Positions 9,201 through 25,256 of a DNA stretch of 64,000 nucleotides are shown here, piece by piece. Both the position numbers and the translations under genes were made by a program. Position 1 is the stretch's first letter. Each line of letters starts with the position of its first letter. The notes beneath the pieces were generated by a model that saw only the letters and a list, made by a program, of their open reading frames with translations, was not told the origin of the DNA and did no database searches. Source of the DNA: Omphalotus guepiniiformis (taxonomy: Eukaryota > Basidiomycota > Agaricomycetes > Agaricales > Omphalotaceae); NCBI GenBank assembly GCA_028554645.1, contig JAQOOI010000078.1, positions 558,001-622,000 on the forward strand, given 5' to 3'.

Positions 9201-12200
9201 AATATTCATGAATGTGGACCACTGATTGCGAAGACGTGTCGATAGAGACAGTGGTGCTATCACCTATCCAGGTGTACGATACAACCCCACGGGGGATTAG
9301 CAGACGCCGAACATAGTTCGTTGGATCCTGAGCGCGACTGGCAGATCGCAAGACGAGTCGGTTGGTCAAGCCATACATGGTGCCCGAATCTTGATTGGTG
9401 TCAATGAACATGCCTGGGAGATTTTTGCATTCAAGCTCGTGCTGTCTGTTCACAAAGAAGGACAGCTTGAGCCGATGCAAATCGACGGTCAACAAGCTAT
9501 TCGAAGACAGGGTCACAATCAAATATCTCGGAAGCTCTATACCCCGAAGAAGGGAAGATATCCCGAGAAAAGTCTCGCTGCGACTGTCTACCAGAGAAGA
9601 TGCTGTCTCGGTCGAAAGCAGCCGAGTCGCCAGCTGCCCTGCAGACATCGTCATGCACCACTTCATTGAAGATGTATCCCAGGGATTTGAAAGTGGTCGA
9701 AATTCAAGCTGTGAATGGGAGATGTGAAACCAGTGCGCATAACTATCCACTAAATCTGAGGGGAAGTCGCCCTGTAACTTGGTGTGGGGAACAAGTTCAT
9801 GAACGTCTTTTTCTTCTCCCGTCCTGATCACCAATTCACCATCACTCCTCAGCGAAAAATGTACCTGCATAATTTGGTATCAGCGCAGAGCAAACAATGC
9901 AGAGATGGCTTGCTGGATACCTCGTTACTGTTAATCGGGGACCGAGTGACAAAGTTCATATCACTATCTTCTGGTACAACAAATAGAGTTCTCTGCAAAT
10001 GTGATTCAGCTATGTTTTTCTTTTGCGCAAGAGAAGTTAACCTACATTCTTTCCAAAAAGTTGAATGTATGTGGGGTGTTCCGTAATCTGTGGAGGTAAC
10101 CGGCTCAACGGCTTGCCATTAACCATCATTTGGCCACTCAAAAGATTGACATGGATTACATATCCTGACTTAGCAGCCCCCAAATCGGATGTTCGAGAAG
10201 TAACCCAGTGGGCTGTGGGAGAAGCCAGCCGTGACCAGCTCTGTCCAGGGTGATAAGCTTGCCAAATAGAGCTGATGGCCTTGTCCAACCCTTTTCGGTT
10301 CTCCTCGACTTTGGCCCACACATATGGTTCAAGGAAGTGTGATAAGCGTCGATTGCGGTAAACTAGAAGAGGGTAGAGTGTACTGTCACCCACATCCTGT
10401 ATGTTGTCGCACGCTATAATAGCACACTCCATCAGCATTGCAACGTCGTCGGCGGTTTGCAAAAGCTCTTGCAGGTGTAATGGGTCAACATCGTACGTGG
10501 CCATACAAGTGACCGAAACTTCGAATACTCGTTGCTGCTTTTCCTTCAGGAGCTGATTATCCATGCACTTTAGAAGGTCATCGCATAAATGCTGCAACCA
10601 ACCAAACACGGATAGTCTCGCAGTCCTCATCAGAGAGTACGATTTGGCAAGAACCTCCGGATCGGTTGCAGGTGCAAGGAGGCGGTTGATGAGTAGAATT
10701 ATTGACCGCATTGTAACCACTTCTAACCAATTTTCTTCCACTTGATGTAGAAGGTGTTCTAATTCATCAAGAAGGACATGTCCATATGAAGGAGAAGACA
10801 GATCCTCATGCCATTCGAAAGTTCCTGACTGTGACACGACGCCAACATGGGATGAAATATGTGTGAGCAAGGTGTGCACCTCGTCGCGATTCAGGGAAAC
10901 GGTTCGCGCAGAAATCTCGCGAACAACGTTGAGCCACTGGAGACGCTCGCCGCTTCGCATTCCAGCAAATGCAGTATACTCGTGTATACTGAGTCCACGG
11001 GAGCATAGAGACTGGCTTGCAATGACCTCGTTGAAGCTATGCCTTGTATCGTCAACGGCATACTGCAAGTTGCTATAGGCACTATGTGGCGGCAGCTGAA
11101 TGGAACATAATCTGTGAACACTACATTTTCCAAAGGAAGACGTAGCCCAATTGCGTGCCTTGGTGTCGAACAGTTGAAGATCCAAAGCGTTTTTGACACA
11201 GACCAAGTGAGGCTCGGAAGGTATTTTGACCTTTGCGTAGTGAGAACGAGAGAATGACTTGGGCACAGACGCCAAAGTTATACGGTTCCCAGAGCAAGAA
11301 GCCCATTGCGAGAGACCTCCGTATTCAGGGAGACTGATATGAGGATCAGCCGTACTGGACATACGATCGTTCGAGGGTGTGCCGAAATCATAGAGGATGT
11401 AATACAGTGTGTCTCTCCAACAAACTACGACATCAGGACAGACAAGCTCAAATACCACCACTTTCGCCTGCATGATGTTTTCAGGCAGTGGCCATTCATG
11501 CATGTAGATGGCGAGAGAGGAGGCTTCCCTCTCTGTACTACACTTGGAGCAAGCCCAGGGCTTGTGAACTCCAAAGCCATGTACAATGTAGTCCGTGTGA
11601 TCCATTGAAGCAGCTTTCTGCAGGAGACTACGGTGTTGCTGGTTCAACCTTTCTAATTCTGCCAGCTTTCGAGTCTTCTCAGCCGAAGCTTGCTGAGTTA
11701 CGGACGCCATGGTTTCACGAAGATTGGTATCCTGGTCGAAATATCTAACCCTGAAGCTATTCGCGTCCGCGACATTCGAAAACATAGTGCCTTTAGTAGC
11801 CGATGCATGGCGTGACCGCAGATACATTTGTATCTTGACCAAGCGCTCAAGATGCTCTGCTTTGCAGAGAAGCAGATTCTGCAGAAGCGTTGGCGGGACC
11901 TCAGGCGAATAGTCCTTCATCAGAGGACATTGAACAAGTGCCACCTGATCTAAAGCGACCCATAAGTCGAAGATAGTCAACAGCGCCAGTGACAGATCCT
12001 CTGGACTTGAATCATAAAATTTCATGGCGACCTTTGCATATTCATCGATACAGACATATAGCACACGGGGGGTGTCTTTGAGGCTTTTGACCCTTTCAAC
12101 CCAGCCATCAAGATGCTTCCGCACGACCAGCTCGAAATCCGCCAAAGCGACAAAGGTATCACCTTGGAATGCAGCAGAAAGTCTACTCGAGGTCAATTCG

Positions 12201-13425
12201 GAGATATTGATGATATGGGAGAGGCGATCAATAGCCTTTGGCTGAAAAGTCGCAGACGCTGGTGCATGAACGCGGCTCGCAATCTGACGACGAAGATATT
12301 CCCGGGAATTTCGAAGCGATAGGATAGTATCTATTGAAAAATCGAGTGATGAAGGATTCCAGGGATGTGAAGCGCTGTGCCCATCACGCACTGTGTTCCA
12401 CCGACGCACTAAGACCGCTTGAACCTGAGTGCAGATCTCTCGCACTTCCTTGACCATGAATTCGGGTGTAGATACGCCAAGTTTTGACGCCTTCCTGCAC
12501 AGTTTAGCCCTCATGCAGTATAAAAGGTCGCTGTCGAAATTCGCCTCAAGAGCTTGCTTCAAGATAGCAGCGAGAACGCAGAGCATAAATGATTTGTATT
12601 CAACGTGACCGGTAACATCGTCACGAAGTGTACTCTGCAAAGCAACGCGAATGACCAGCCAAAGCATGGCCCTGCGCCACGGAAGCTTCGCATCCTTCCA
12701 GAGCACATCATCGCCGATATGCTTGTGAAAACGTGTGACTTCAGCAGGCTGGCCTATGCCCAAAAGAATCCCAGCTAGCAATTCCGTGATATAGCAAGGA
12801 TCAGCGGTGTCCCGATCCTCCGTGACCTGTACCCCAGCTTTGGTGGTGGTAGCAGCAGAATCCAGGACGTCAACATTCATATGGGCAAGAAACGACGCTA
12901 GCTCTCGGTGAAAGCCTGGCTCCTCGAAAGTATCGATGTGAATAGACATAGCCGGGCCAGGGTAACAGCACAGCAGCTTCCCTTCCGCTGCCATGACCGC
13001 CGCTGCTGGTGGCGACGCTTCGAACATTTCAAAAGTCAAACTATCGTTCGACTTCCGAATGACTACACCCGCGTTCTGTGCTCGTATCAACAAAGACAAG
13101 AAATCTATAAGTTGAGATAAGAACCCAGCAAAGTGATTAGACAAAATGATAGCATACCGCCCGTTTTCATAACATCGAACATCTTTGTAAGTCGATCCGA
13201 CCATACTCCTTCATACTCCTGCAACACCGCAAGATTCTTCAACATGCTCACAATCGAGCTCCAGCGTCCGCGGTGGTCCTCTGGGAGGCGTTGTTGATAA
13301 CGGGAAGCACTGTCGAGGACCACAAGGCAAAGCTCATGGTCATGGACTTGCTCGTAATCATCGCTCTGAGGGAGCTTGGGGGGCATAAAAACATGATTCA
13401 CGATGTAGCGTAGTGCTGAGGACAT

Positions 13426-14390
13426 GGTGCTATGAAAGAGCTATCAGTTCAACATAAGATTTTCAACAGAACTGGATGCTCCGTGCTCACTCCTCGAGGC
13501 CGTCGAAGTGCAAACCTTATTTGCTATTGTGCCGGAAGTCTCTTTCCAACTTGGTACAGCTTTGGTGGCAATCAAGCCGCAGACACTGCAACACGGTGTG
13601 TGGAAGCGTTTGAGATGCCCTATCGCAAGATACAAGGACTGCATATAGCAATTAGTACAATCATCGAAACCTTGTATGTCTTTGGGGTACACACGTGAGA
13701 TTCCTCGATCGCAAAACTCCACCCCCGCATCAATCTTCGAGATGGCCTTGGGGGTGCACAGAAGCCTTATACGATGTGTAGCTGTAGATGATCCATGCCC
13801 TTAGACCACACACGGAAGTTTTTCAATGAGAATAGGTGGCCATGGGACATCCACGCGGAATCTGTGGGCGAGAGTATCATAAATATCGATGTAACGTTAA
13901 GGAGAACCAATTGTGAAAACCCACAGCTTACGACAATGCGCGCTCATACTCGTAATCTTCAATCAGCAAACTACGGAACGTATTGCGCAGTAAGACACAG
14001 ACAAGCATTCCAGGCTCATCACGCCACCGACATAATCGTAGATTGGCATGTTCCTTAGACAACAGTGAGTTCGGATGGCAGAACTGAAGCTGTAGAACAT
14101 CATTGGCTGAGCGCTATGTACATAGAAGTTCGGACTTGACTTCCCGCGATGTCTGTCAGCCCACGAAACAGATTATAAGAGCATGACGCACCGGAATCAA
14201 CCTCATGCATAATATCAAGGGGATCGGCCGAAAACGAGGCCACAAGTCTGAAGGTCTGAAGAAGCTGATCAACGAAAAATGCAAAGAGCGTTACAGCGGT
14301 GATTCGTACCTTGTTCGTACCCCGAAAGAAGGAATTCAAACAATTACAGAAATCATATATTGGTCGCAAGTCCAAAGCTTGAATCTGACT
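13426..14390 (-). other. Upstream region of the left DUF3638 copy, homologous to 36880-37917
   Basis: Homology with the right arm continues past the start codon for about 1 kb. Shared landmarks on the plus strand here are GATTGGCATGTTCCTTA, GTTCGGATGG.(A/G)GA.CTGAAGCTGTAGAACAT, GATGTCTGTCAGCCCACGAA and CCCCGAAAGAAGGAAT. A minus frame of 92 codons (13722-13444) has a partner in the right arm (37583-37864), with compensating 1-nt indels. I cannot name it; it may be a leader exon, an upstream ORF or chance. The duplication fades near 14390. Confidence 0.6.
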
Positions 14391-15151
14391 TGAATACAAC
14401 AATCTTCGTTCTGTTCATTCTGAAAACACGACATAAACTATCCAAAAAAAAGTTAAGAATGGCCATCATGTGGGAAATGAAAAAACTAATGAGACGTACT
14501 GAGGTCAAGTGAAGAGATCATGTCTTTCGTTAAGTCCAGTCTCTCCTTCGCAACCAATAGACCAGGAAATCGCGTCTTTATTCAAGTATTCAGACCAGGA
14601 ATGTTGCCACCACTGCGAGATTCACAATTAAACAACGTTGAAACGTCTTTTTGCGAGACCTGGTAGTAGTTTTTCGGAGCGCGCGCATTACGCTGTCGAG
14701 ACGATGGAAGTTCGGTGCATGTCGTTTCGCGTCGCCTTCCCATCGGCCTTCCCACTGGCCTCCCAAGCGGGTTCCTCGCCCATCATGAACAAATGCTCGC
14801 CCTTGTGGTCTACTCAATGCGATTGAAGCACGCTCCTCACGCTCCTCTGATACTCGCCCTACTATGTAGTTTGCGGAACACCTTGCCTATCGGTGTACCC
14901 GGAGAAGTGAGTGATACAATTACATACTTATGCTCCATACTCTTGGGCTTGTAGCTTTGCGGATTACGCTCCCCTTCTGTGCTGAAACGTTAACCCACGT
15001 TCTCCCCGAAGCTACGGGTTCAAACCTCTTTTAGTGCAATTTCTGTCTGATGCAGGTAACTACTTGTGTTCATCATATGAATGATATTTTACAGGTAAGT
15101 ACTACAATAACACACACATTTCCTGATTATTGAAAATCATGACTACATATC
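14391..15151. other. Intergenic, no recognisable gene
   Basis: Only short unsupported frames are present on both strands. I see no tRNA, repeat family or conserved protein segment. It separates the left duplication arm from the PEBP gene. Confidence 0.5.
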
Positions 15152-15958
15152 TCATTGATCTTGCGATCTAACCACAAAATAATTCGCCCCGACAAGTTTC
15201 AACCCATACTCTTGTCCAAAACCGTAAGCGCTCCAACTTCGTCTTTCTTCCAACGCCGCACCATACTCTTTCGCACCCTGTGGAAGGCTGAGCGATGATC
15301 CCGCGGGTTCTTGGAATAGAAGGAAGGCTACGGGGAAGTAAAACAGATCAAGATGAGTGTATTTGAATTTTGTAGTGATTCGACCGTGATGTTGGTAACT
15401 TGAATATAAACTTACTATACCGATGAAGTCCACTACCAGGAGGTGGACCTGGTGGTCGATAGGGTGTGATTGACGGTTTGGTTTTCAAAGCAAAGAGATT
15501 TGACGGGTCACTCGCACTTGGAGTTTCTGCGGGCGATTTGAGACCTGTAATCTACTCGTAAATCAACGTAAGTATCTATAAACAGCTTTAGGATCCAGAA
15601 GTAAGTACTGAGTACTCACCACCCAATGCCTAAACTCCCTATACTTAGGATCCGCTCTCGAAGGCGCATCAGGATCCGTCATCACCAAAGTATAACTTGC
15701 CTCCCCACTACTCCCACCTTTCGTCGAATCACCAGCAGATTCATCATTCGTAACCATCGGCGTGAAACTAACCTCCGGCTCATCTAGAGTATCCTCACGC
15801 GTGAGTTCAGCGCTAAGCAGAGCTTCTTTTCCAGAGGGATAGAAAACGGAGAACAAGACGGAAGGGAAGAAGGGTGAGTCGGAGGGAATTATATCTGGGA
15901 TTATGGATGAACGTTTTAGGGCGGTTACTACAGATGTGAGTGGATCTTCCAGTGACAT
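15152..15958 (-). CDS. Phosphatidylethanolamine-binding protein (PEBP/TFS1-like)
   Basis: Three exons on the minus strand. Exon 1 (from ATG at 15958) ends in the PEBP core: [13 protein letters not shown] followed by FRHWVV, the conserved anion-pocket segment. Exon 2 carries the proline-glycine signature [16 protein letters not shown]. Exon 3 continues VFLLF and ends RSQDQ. The total is about 235 residues, a usual length for fungal PEBPs. No signal peptide is seen, so it is probably cytosolic. The family includes yeast Tfs1 (carboxypeptidase Y inhibitor) and animal RKIP; the specific role here is not readable. An acidic insert between SFTPMVTND and YTLVM is longer than in compact family members. 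Exon 2 and 3 boundaries are by eye. Confidence 0.85.
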
Positions 15959-16287
15959 TTGTGCTTGAAATGGGTGTAGAGGAGAAGGATGTGGTCTGAG
16001 TCTCGCGACTTGTCTGTGGCGCAGTCCCCGGTCCTAAGGGTCCGCCGGACCTTCACGGCCCTATCCACCCTATCGATTTGAGGATAGTGTATGAAAGTAA
16101 GTACATTATTTATCCGATAAAAATACAGGCCCACAGTGGGATACAATAATCTACAGCGTATGACAATGATAAAGATACCGCATATATGCTCTAAACTCAA
16201 AAAACTCCCAATCTCACGTAGACATCTGCTCAGCACATTGAACACGAGAAATCAACGAAATCCAAGAGCCCACACAATCCATCGTCG

Positions 16288-17543
16288 CTACGCAGTAAAA
16301 TAATCAGCTTGAAGAACTCCATGTATGCGAAGCGTATTCATTCATACTCACGTCTATGAGAAGGATCTTGACTCCAACAACTTTCAATCACATCCCAAAT
16401 CTCGTTCGTCAAGTTAGGGGATGTCTCCGCACTAGGACGAGGCGGTCTGTTTCCATTAACAACATCAAGAATTACACCACCGATGAACCTTCGATGCGAG
16501 AAAGGTACTCGGCCCGTGTATATCTAGACGAAGTGTAATGTGTAACGCGTCAGACAGATGTGTGTACTGTACACATAGGGGACGTACGTACCTCAAGCAT
16601 CAGCATTCCAAAGCTATAAACGTCACTCATAGATGTCGTTGCGTAAAAGTCGTCATCGTATTCTGTGCTAGGGTTCATAACCTCAGGGGCCATCCAACGT
16701 GTGCTATCGCAGCTCCCGACTAGTATCGCCCAGTCTGGTGGGGTAGGTAGATGGCCAACGCCGATGTTGCAGAGCATGGGAGCACCTTCGTCAGTGATTG
16801 AGACGTTACACTAAGGTTTTGATAATCAGTATGCCAGAACATCTGGATGATAGATAGATAAGATGATACGGACCCCTCTGACATCACCATGAGCCACCGG
16901 AGGATTCAGAGAATGTAGGTGCCTCAATCCGGATGCGACTCCCTGAAGCTGGTGATACCAAACGTTTCAGTACCGAAACATGACTCTAAATACCGAAAGA
17001 AGCTCACCAAAATCAATCGATCTACATGTGGGTGCTTCAGGATATACTGATTGATATCACCATTATGATAATATGGCGTCACAATCCCCAGACCTGGATA
17101 TTTATCGAGTTCGAAAATCATACCAAACAAGGGGTCTATGTTGGGATGTTCGGTCACTTCCCACCATATGCGTAGTTTTCTTTCTAGTCTCTAAACATAA
17201 TGCATAATCAGCCTCATTGAGCAAACGATGGCGTTCTACGAAAGTTGGTGCCTACTCACTCGTATAAACTTTTCTCGTTCTTGCGCAAGTACAGTGTACC
17301 GCCACATCTTAACAGAAACGACTTTATTCCGATGCGTCGTTTGATAAGTAGACGACAAGCTATCTTGAGCGAACGGTATATCAACCCAAGATATTTCAGG
17401 CGCGTCGGTAATTAGAAGCTCCGGGAAATATGTATCAATTCTCTATGTAAGGCAGGGGGGAATTTAGTTGTTAGCTGTCATCCTGGTAACGAAGACACGG
17501 TACTCACAGGCGAACCTTCTTCAATCAGACCATCAATGAACAT
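16288..17543 (-). CDS. TKL-type protein kinase domain protein with a degenerate DFG motif
   Basis: This is a multi-exon minus gene. In order I read a short N-terminus (MFIDGLIEEGSP), an N-lobe with putative ATP-lysine in VVSVKMWRY, a hinge region GIVTPYYHNGDINQYI, catalytic loop HGDVRGCN (Asp and Asn kept, Lys replaced by Arg), then CNIGVG where DFG should be, RWMAPEV (APE), SDVYSFGMLMLE, and a C-lobe ending ADYFTA. The missing DFG aspartate argues for a pseudokinase or an atypical enzyme. This architecture belongs to the TKL-like kinases expanded in Agaricomycetes. The start is uncertain: the frame stays open upstream to 17864, but residues there look non-conserved. The substrate is unknown. 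Confidence 0.75.
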
Positions 17544-17864
17544 ATTGAATGAACCTGTCAGATAATTGACAAGGGAAGCTAGAAAGACAAGAAAGCGAAT
17601 GAATAGGGAGGGGGGGAAGGAATTAACACCGTATTCCAGTGGGACATCCTTTATAACGCCCATTGTTCTTGTAAGCCCAAAATGTGGCGATATTAACGAC
17701 TTGCGCCCACAGACGCCAATGCTGTTAAGGTATGCGACCAAATTTGGCTCAACAAGACGCAGCTCTTGTTGGCGCTTAATACAACAGCAGGAACGACGGG
17801 ATAAGGCCAAAGGAGTGTATCTCGAGTCACAAACCATTGGTGTACCAAGTTCCTTCTTATACAA

Positions 17865-19762
17865 ATCAAGCTTCCCCGCGCCTCAGGACCCCCCAACCGC
17901 TTTCGTTAACAGCCGCAGCATGGGACATGCCCTAGTTTAGATCCATAAACCATAAACCCCAGACGGGCGAAATGAATCAGCACTTGAAAGAAATCAATTC
18001 TTGGACGGAGATCGGAGATTTCTTTTGAGTACGGGATTTTGCTGAGCCACGGTCCCGAGTTGTTCGAAACATATATATATATAATCGTGTGGCAGTTATT
18101 TAGAATAGCTTCTTTGTGCAATTTCTTGAACGCCTATCCAGTCGAAAGAACCAGCGACGTGTGCACCCTGCACTGGAAGAAGCCTCGAGGTAACCGAGTC
18201 ATATCATGTGAGCCCCGATGGCTCCCAATGTTCGTCAGAGTTCGTCGTCGCCGTAATCTCTTTGACCTTCTGGGGAAAGAAAACAATCACACTATTTTTG
18301 AGACCACGTACACTTGTCGACACTGCATTACCGCTAGTGCGAACAGCTCGCTGCCTTTCCTGTCATTCTCCTGCAATGTCGGTGATAGGATGAGATGTAC
18401 GAGAGCAGACGCAGTTGACTTGGCTGTCGGCTAAGTATAAGGGCACGAAGCTGGAAAAGCGCACGAGAGCTGAAATACGAAGCTTGACCGTGGACGTGAG
18501 GCTGAAAAGAGACCCAATTGAAATGTGGTGCTCATGGACAATCTTAAGTATGTAATCTCAAGTCCCGGGACCGTTCACCTTTTTAGGACTAGCGAGCGTC
18601 TCCGCAAGCGCTCTATGTGGCAAATCAGCAACCCCAGCGACGTCAGGTTCAGTACATGGAACGTCATTGAATCACTCGACGTTCAAAGCGTCCTGTCCCT
18701 GACAGTGACTCCCTTCGAATCAAATCCTGGCCGGAGCCTGCAATCTACACACCACACGCCCATCCAATACCATGCCCAATCCACGAGATATCATTAATGC
18801 ATTCCCCGCAGCCCATTAGACGATTGCGCGTACGCCTCGTGAGTCCGTCCTTCCCTCCATCTCCAAAAACCACGCTGTCCTATCTTCAAGTTGTCCGTTA
18901 AGATCCGAGCAGGAGGCGCTAGGAGGCGTTCCTTCGTTTCGCGCGTTCAGACGTGCCTTTCATCCAGCATCACGCCAACAGTCAACGATCTTTGACACTC
19001 TTTGACCGGAATCATTCGAACGTTTGAACCCCTAAACCCATCGCTCCGTTCTCCGCCAGGTTTCAAATATCAGACCCGATCTTTCATGAATGTGTACAGA
19101 GTTGCAATATCGATTTCTGATAGCGTCAATCTACCGTTCTGTGAGAACATTCAGTTTGCCGCGATGCAGGAAGAGTATCCGATCATCTTAAATTCGAAGA
19201 CTTGAACTGCTGCTTTGGAAATGTGCTCAAGCTTCGCTCGCCTACTTCACCCCCTAATACTTACACGAACTTCGGAACGGCGCTCCGTCTAGTCAGATGC
19301 TCAGATTCGGGATCAGAAGCCTAGATAAATAGGGCGCAGTTTGGCACTTAGACGCGCGGTGGCAGTTTATACACATAAGGGTCGTAACGATATACAACGA
19401 TAGCGAGATAGCTCAGAAATGATACAACGGGTAGTATAGCAAGAAAGACGCCTGCGAGATACTATACTGGTAAATAAATGCTTTGCCTACGACAATAACT
19501 ACATGCGTGGCAAGGCATGATATGGTAGACAGTTGTGATAGATCATGAAAAAACATGTGTCCTCTGAAGGGTATAACGAGGAAGGGGACGTGTAAGTCAT
19601 GCGAGAATTGTCCAGTCATATGCTTCATAAAGGGGAAATGGCTGCTTAAAACCTGCAAATCAAAGGCGCAGTCAGAACCCCAAACATTCGACGAAGGAAG
19701 TGAGAACGCACCCAATAGAGATAAAATGCAAATTGAGCCCAATAAGGACCAAACTTCCACGC
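17865..19762. other. Intergenic, 1.9 kb, nothing recognised
   Basis: There are short scattered frames on both strands with no family signature. A short AT dinucleotide run (ATATATATATATA) lies near 18072. It probably contains the promoter of the kinase gene and the 3' flank of the phosphatase gene. Confidence 0.45.
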
Positions 19763-20506
19763 TTACGCCTGAGCGGGAGTCAAAAGAAGTGGGGTAGTCT
19801 TGGCTTTGAAGGTCTGCACAAACTCGAACTGCGGACCAGTCTCAGGACTGTGGGGGAACCGATTACACTTCTCCACCGTTCTCCACTCCCGAGCGATAAT
19901 CTGCAAAGCCTCATCACCATCCGCCGCAAGACCAGACTGCACAAGCCAACATCCAATGACCATCCCAGTACGACCAATCCCACCTCGACAATGAACCGCG
20001 CTAATCCTTCCGCGAACTTCATTATCACGCAAGACATCGAGCACACGATACATGTAATCAACGCTTTTGGGGAGACATCTGTCTCGGATGGGGAAGTTAT
20101 GGTACTCGACTGTGGAAGGGTCAATACCGAGACGCGACGCACGCCCGCACAATATATTGGCATACGAGGAAAGTTCTCCACGTTCAGTGAGATCAATAAA
20201 AGTGCGAACGCCCGCTTTTAGGAGCGCGTCGAGCTTGGGCTTGTACGGATTATTCGGCGTCCATGGGTACTCGCAAGCCAAAAGCAAAGGAGTTGCCCAA
20301 TATGAATTGGGTATCGGGCGAGGACATACTGCCGTTAAAACTGGTGGACGTTCGTCTGGTGACAAGGCATGCAAAATACGTTGGTCGGCCTGCTGGTCTG
20401 AGCTGGTGTTAAGAGCTGGGCAAGAAGAACTGTATGCAGGCATTGATAACTCGAATTGATTTGTAGAAAGGGGTGTTAACTGAAGGGGCGTAGTAATGAA
20501 GGGCAA
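19763..20506 (-). CDS. Dual-specificity / tyrosine-type protein phosphatase
   Basis: A single-exon frame of 247 residues. The cysteine-phosphatase signature HCRGGIGRTG is complete, with nucleophile Cys173 and phosphate-binding Arg179 (CX5R). NFPIRD around residues 137-142 is well placed for the general-acid loop. The upstream block PNSYWATPLLLACEYP with FIDLTERGEL is shared by a fungal/bacterial group of small DSP-like phosphatases. The N-terminal ~60 residues are low-complexity and may be disordered. No signal peptide or membrane segment is seen, so it is presumably cytosolic. The substrate (phosphoprotein, phosphoinositide or other) cannot be told. Confidence 0.87.
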   Translation of the reverse strand: MPFITTPLQLTPLSTNQFELSMPAYSSSCPALNTSSDQQADQRILHALSPDERPPVLTAVCPRPIPNSYWATPLLLACEYPWTPNNPYKPKLDALLKAGVRTFIDLTERGELSSYANILCGRASRLGIDPSTVEYHNFPIRDRCLPKSVDYMYRVLDVLRDNEVRGRISAVHCRGGIGRTGMVIGCWLVQSGLAADGDEALQIIAREWRTVEKCNRFPHSPETGPQFEFVQTFKAKTTPLLLTPAQA

Positions 20507-25094
<4,588 letters not shown>

Positions 25095-25256
25095 GCTGTA
25101 GATTTGTGAACCTCGGCAGCTTGCAGGAGAAGCGCTCGACTAGTTTAAAGTCTCGTTTCAATCCTCTGGCATGATGAGGTCAACTTTGCTCGTATGAACT
25201 TTGCTCGATTGAGCTACGTATATTGTATCCGTATGTTGTAATTGATGTGTTATCTT

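Larger units (their letters stand above)
220..13425 (-). pseudogene. DUF3638/DUF3645 giant protein, degraded inverted paralog
   Basis: This copy matches the gene at 37918-47535 exon by exon on the opposite strand. Blocks run from the start ATG at 13425, through long open frames at 13204-10037 and 9870-7147, to a Walker A-bearing block at 7095-6610. About nine residues in ten agree in most blocks, and intron positions are the same. It is broken in at least four places. A Helitron-like element (3100-6608) splits the coding exon just after the DESDE motif, equivalent to residue ~2215 of the intact copy. A 139-bp MITE lies at 2404-2542. Length differences of 2 nt near 2870 and 11 nt near 1195-1262 shift the frame. 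The remaining pieces still show the GFSGTND, RGTDLKLP and CMRMRKLGHG motifs. Truncated transcripts could still be made, but a full-length protein cannot. Confidence 0.88.

Noticed and set aside
220..13425. Left DUF3638 copy as a functional second gene, with insertions acting as introns
   Set aside because: The insertions lack sensible splice sites at their edges, and there are additional frame-shifting indels that splicing them out would not repair.
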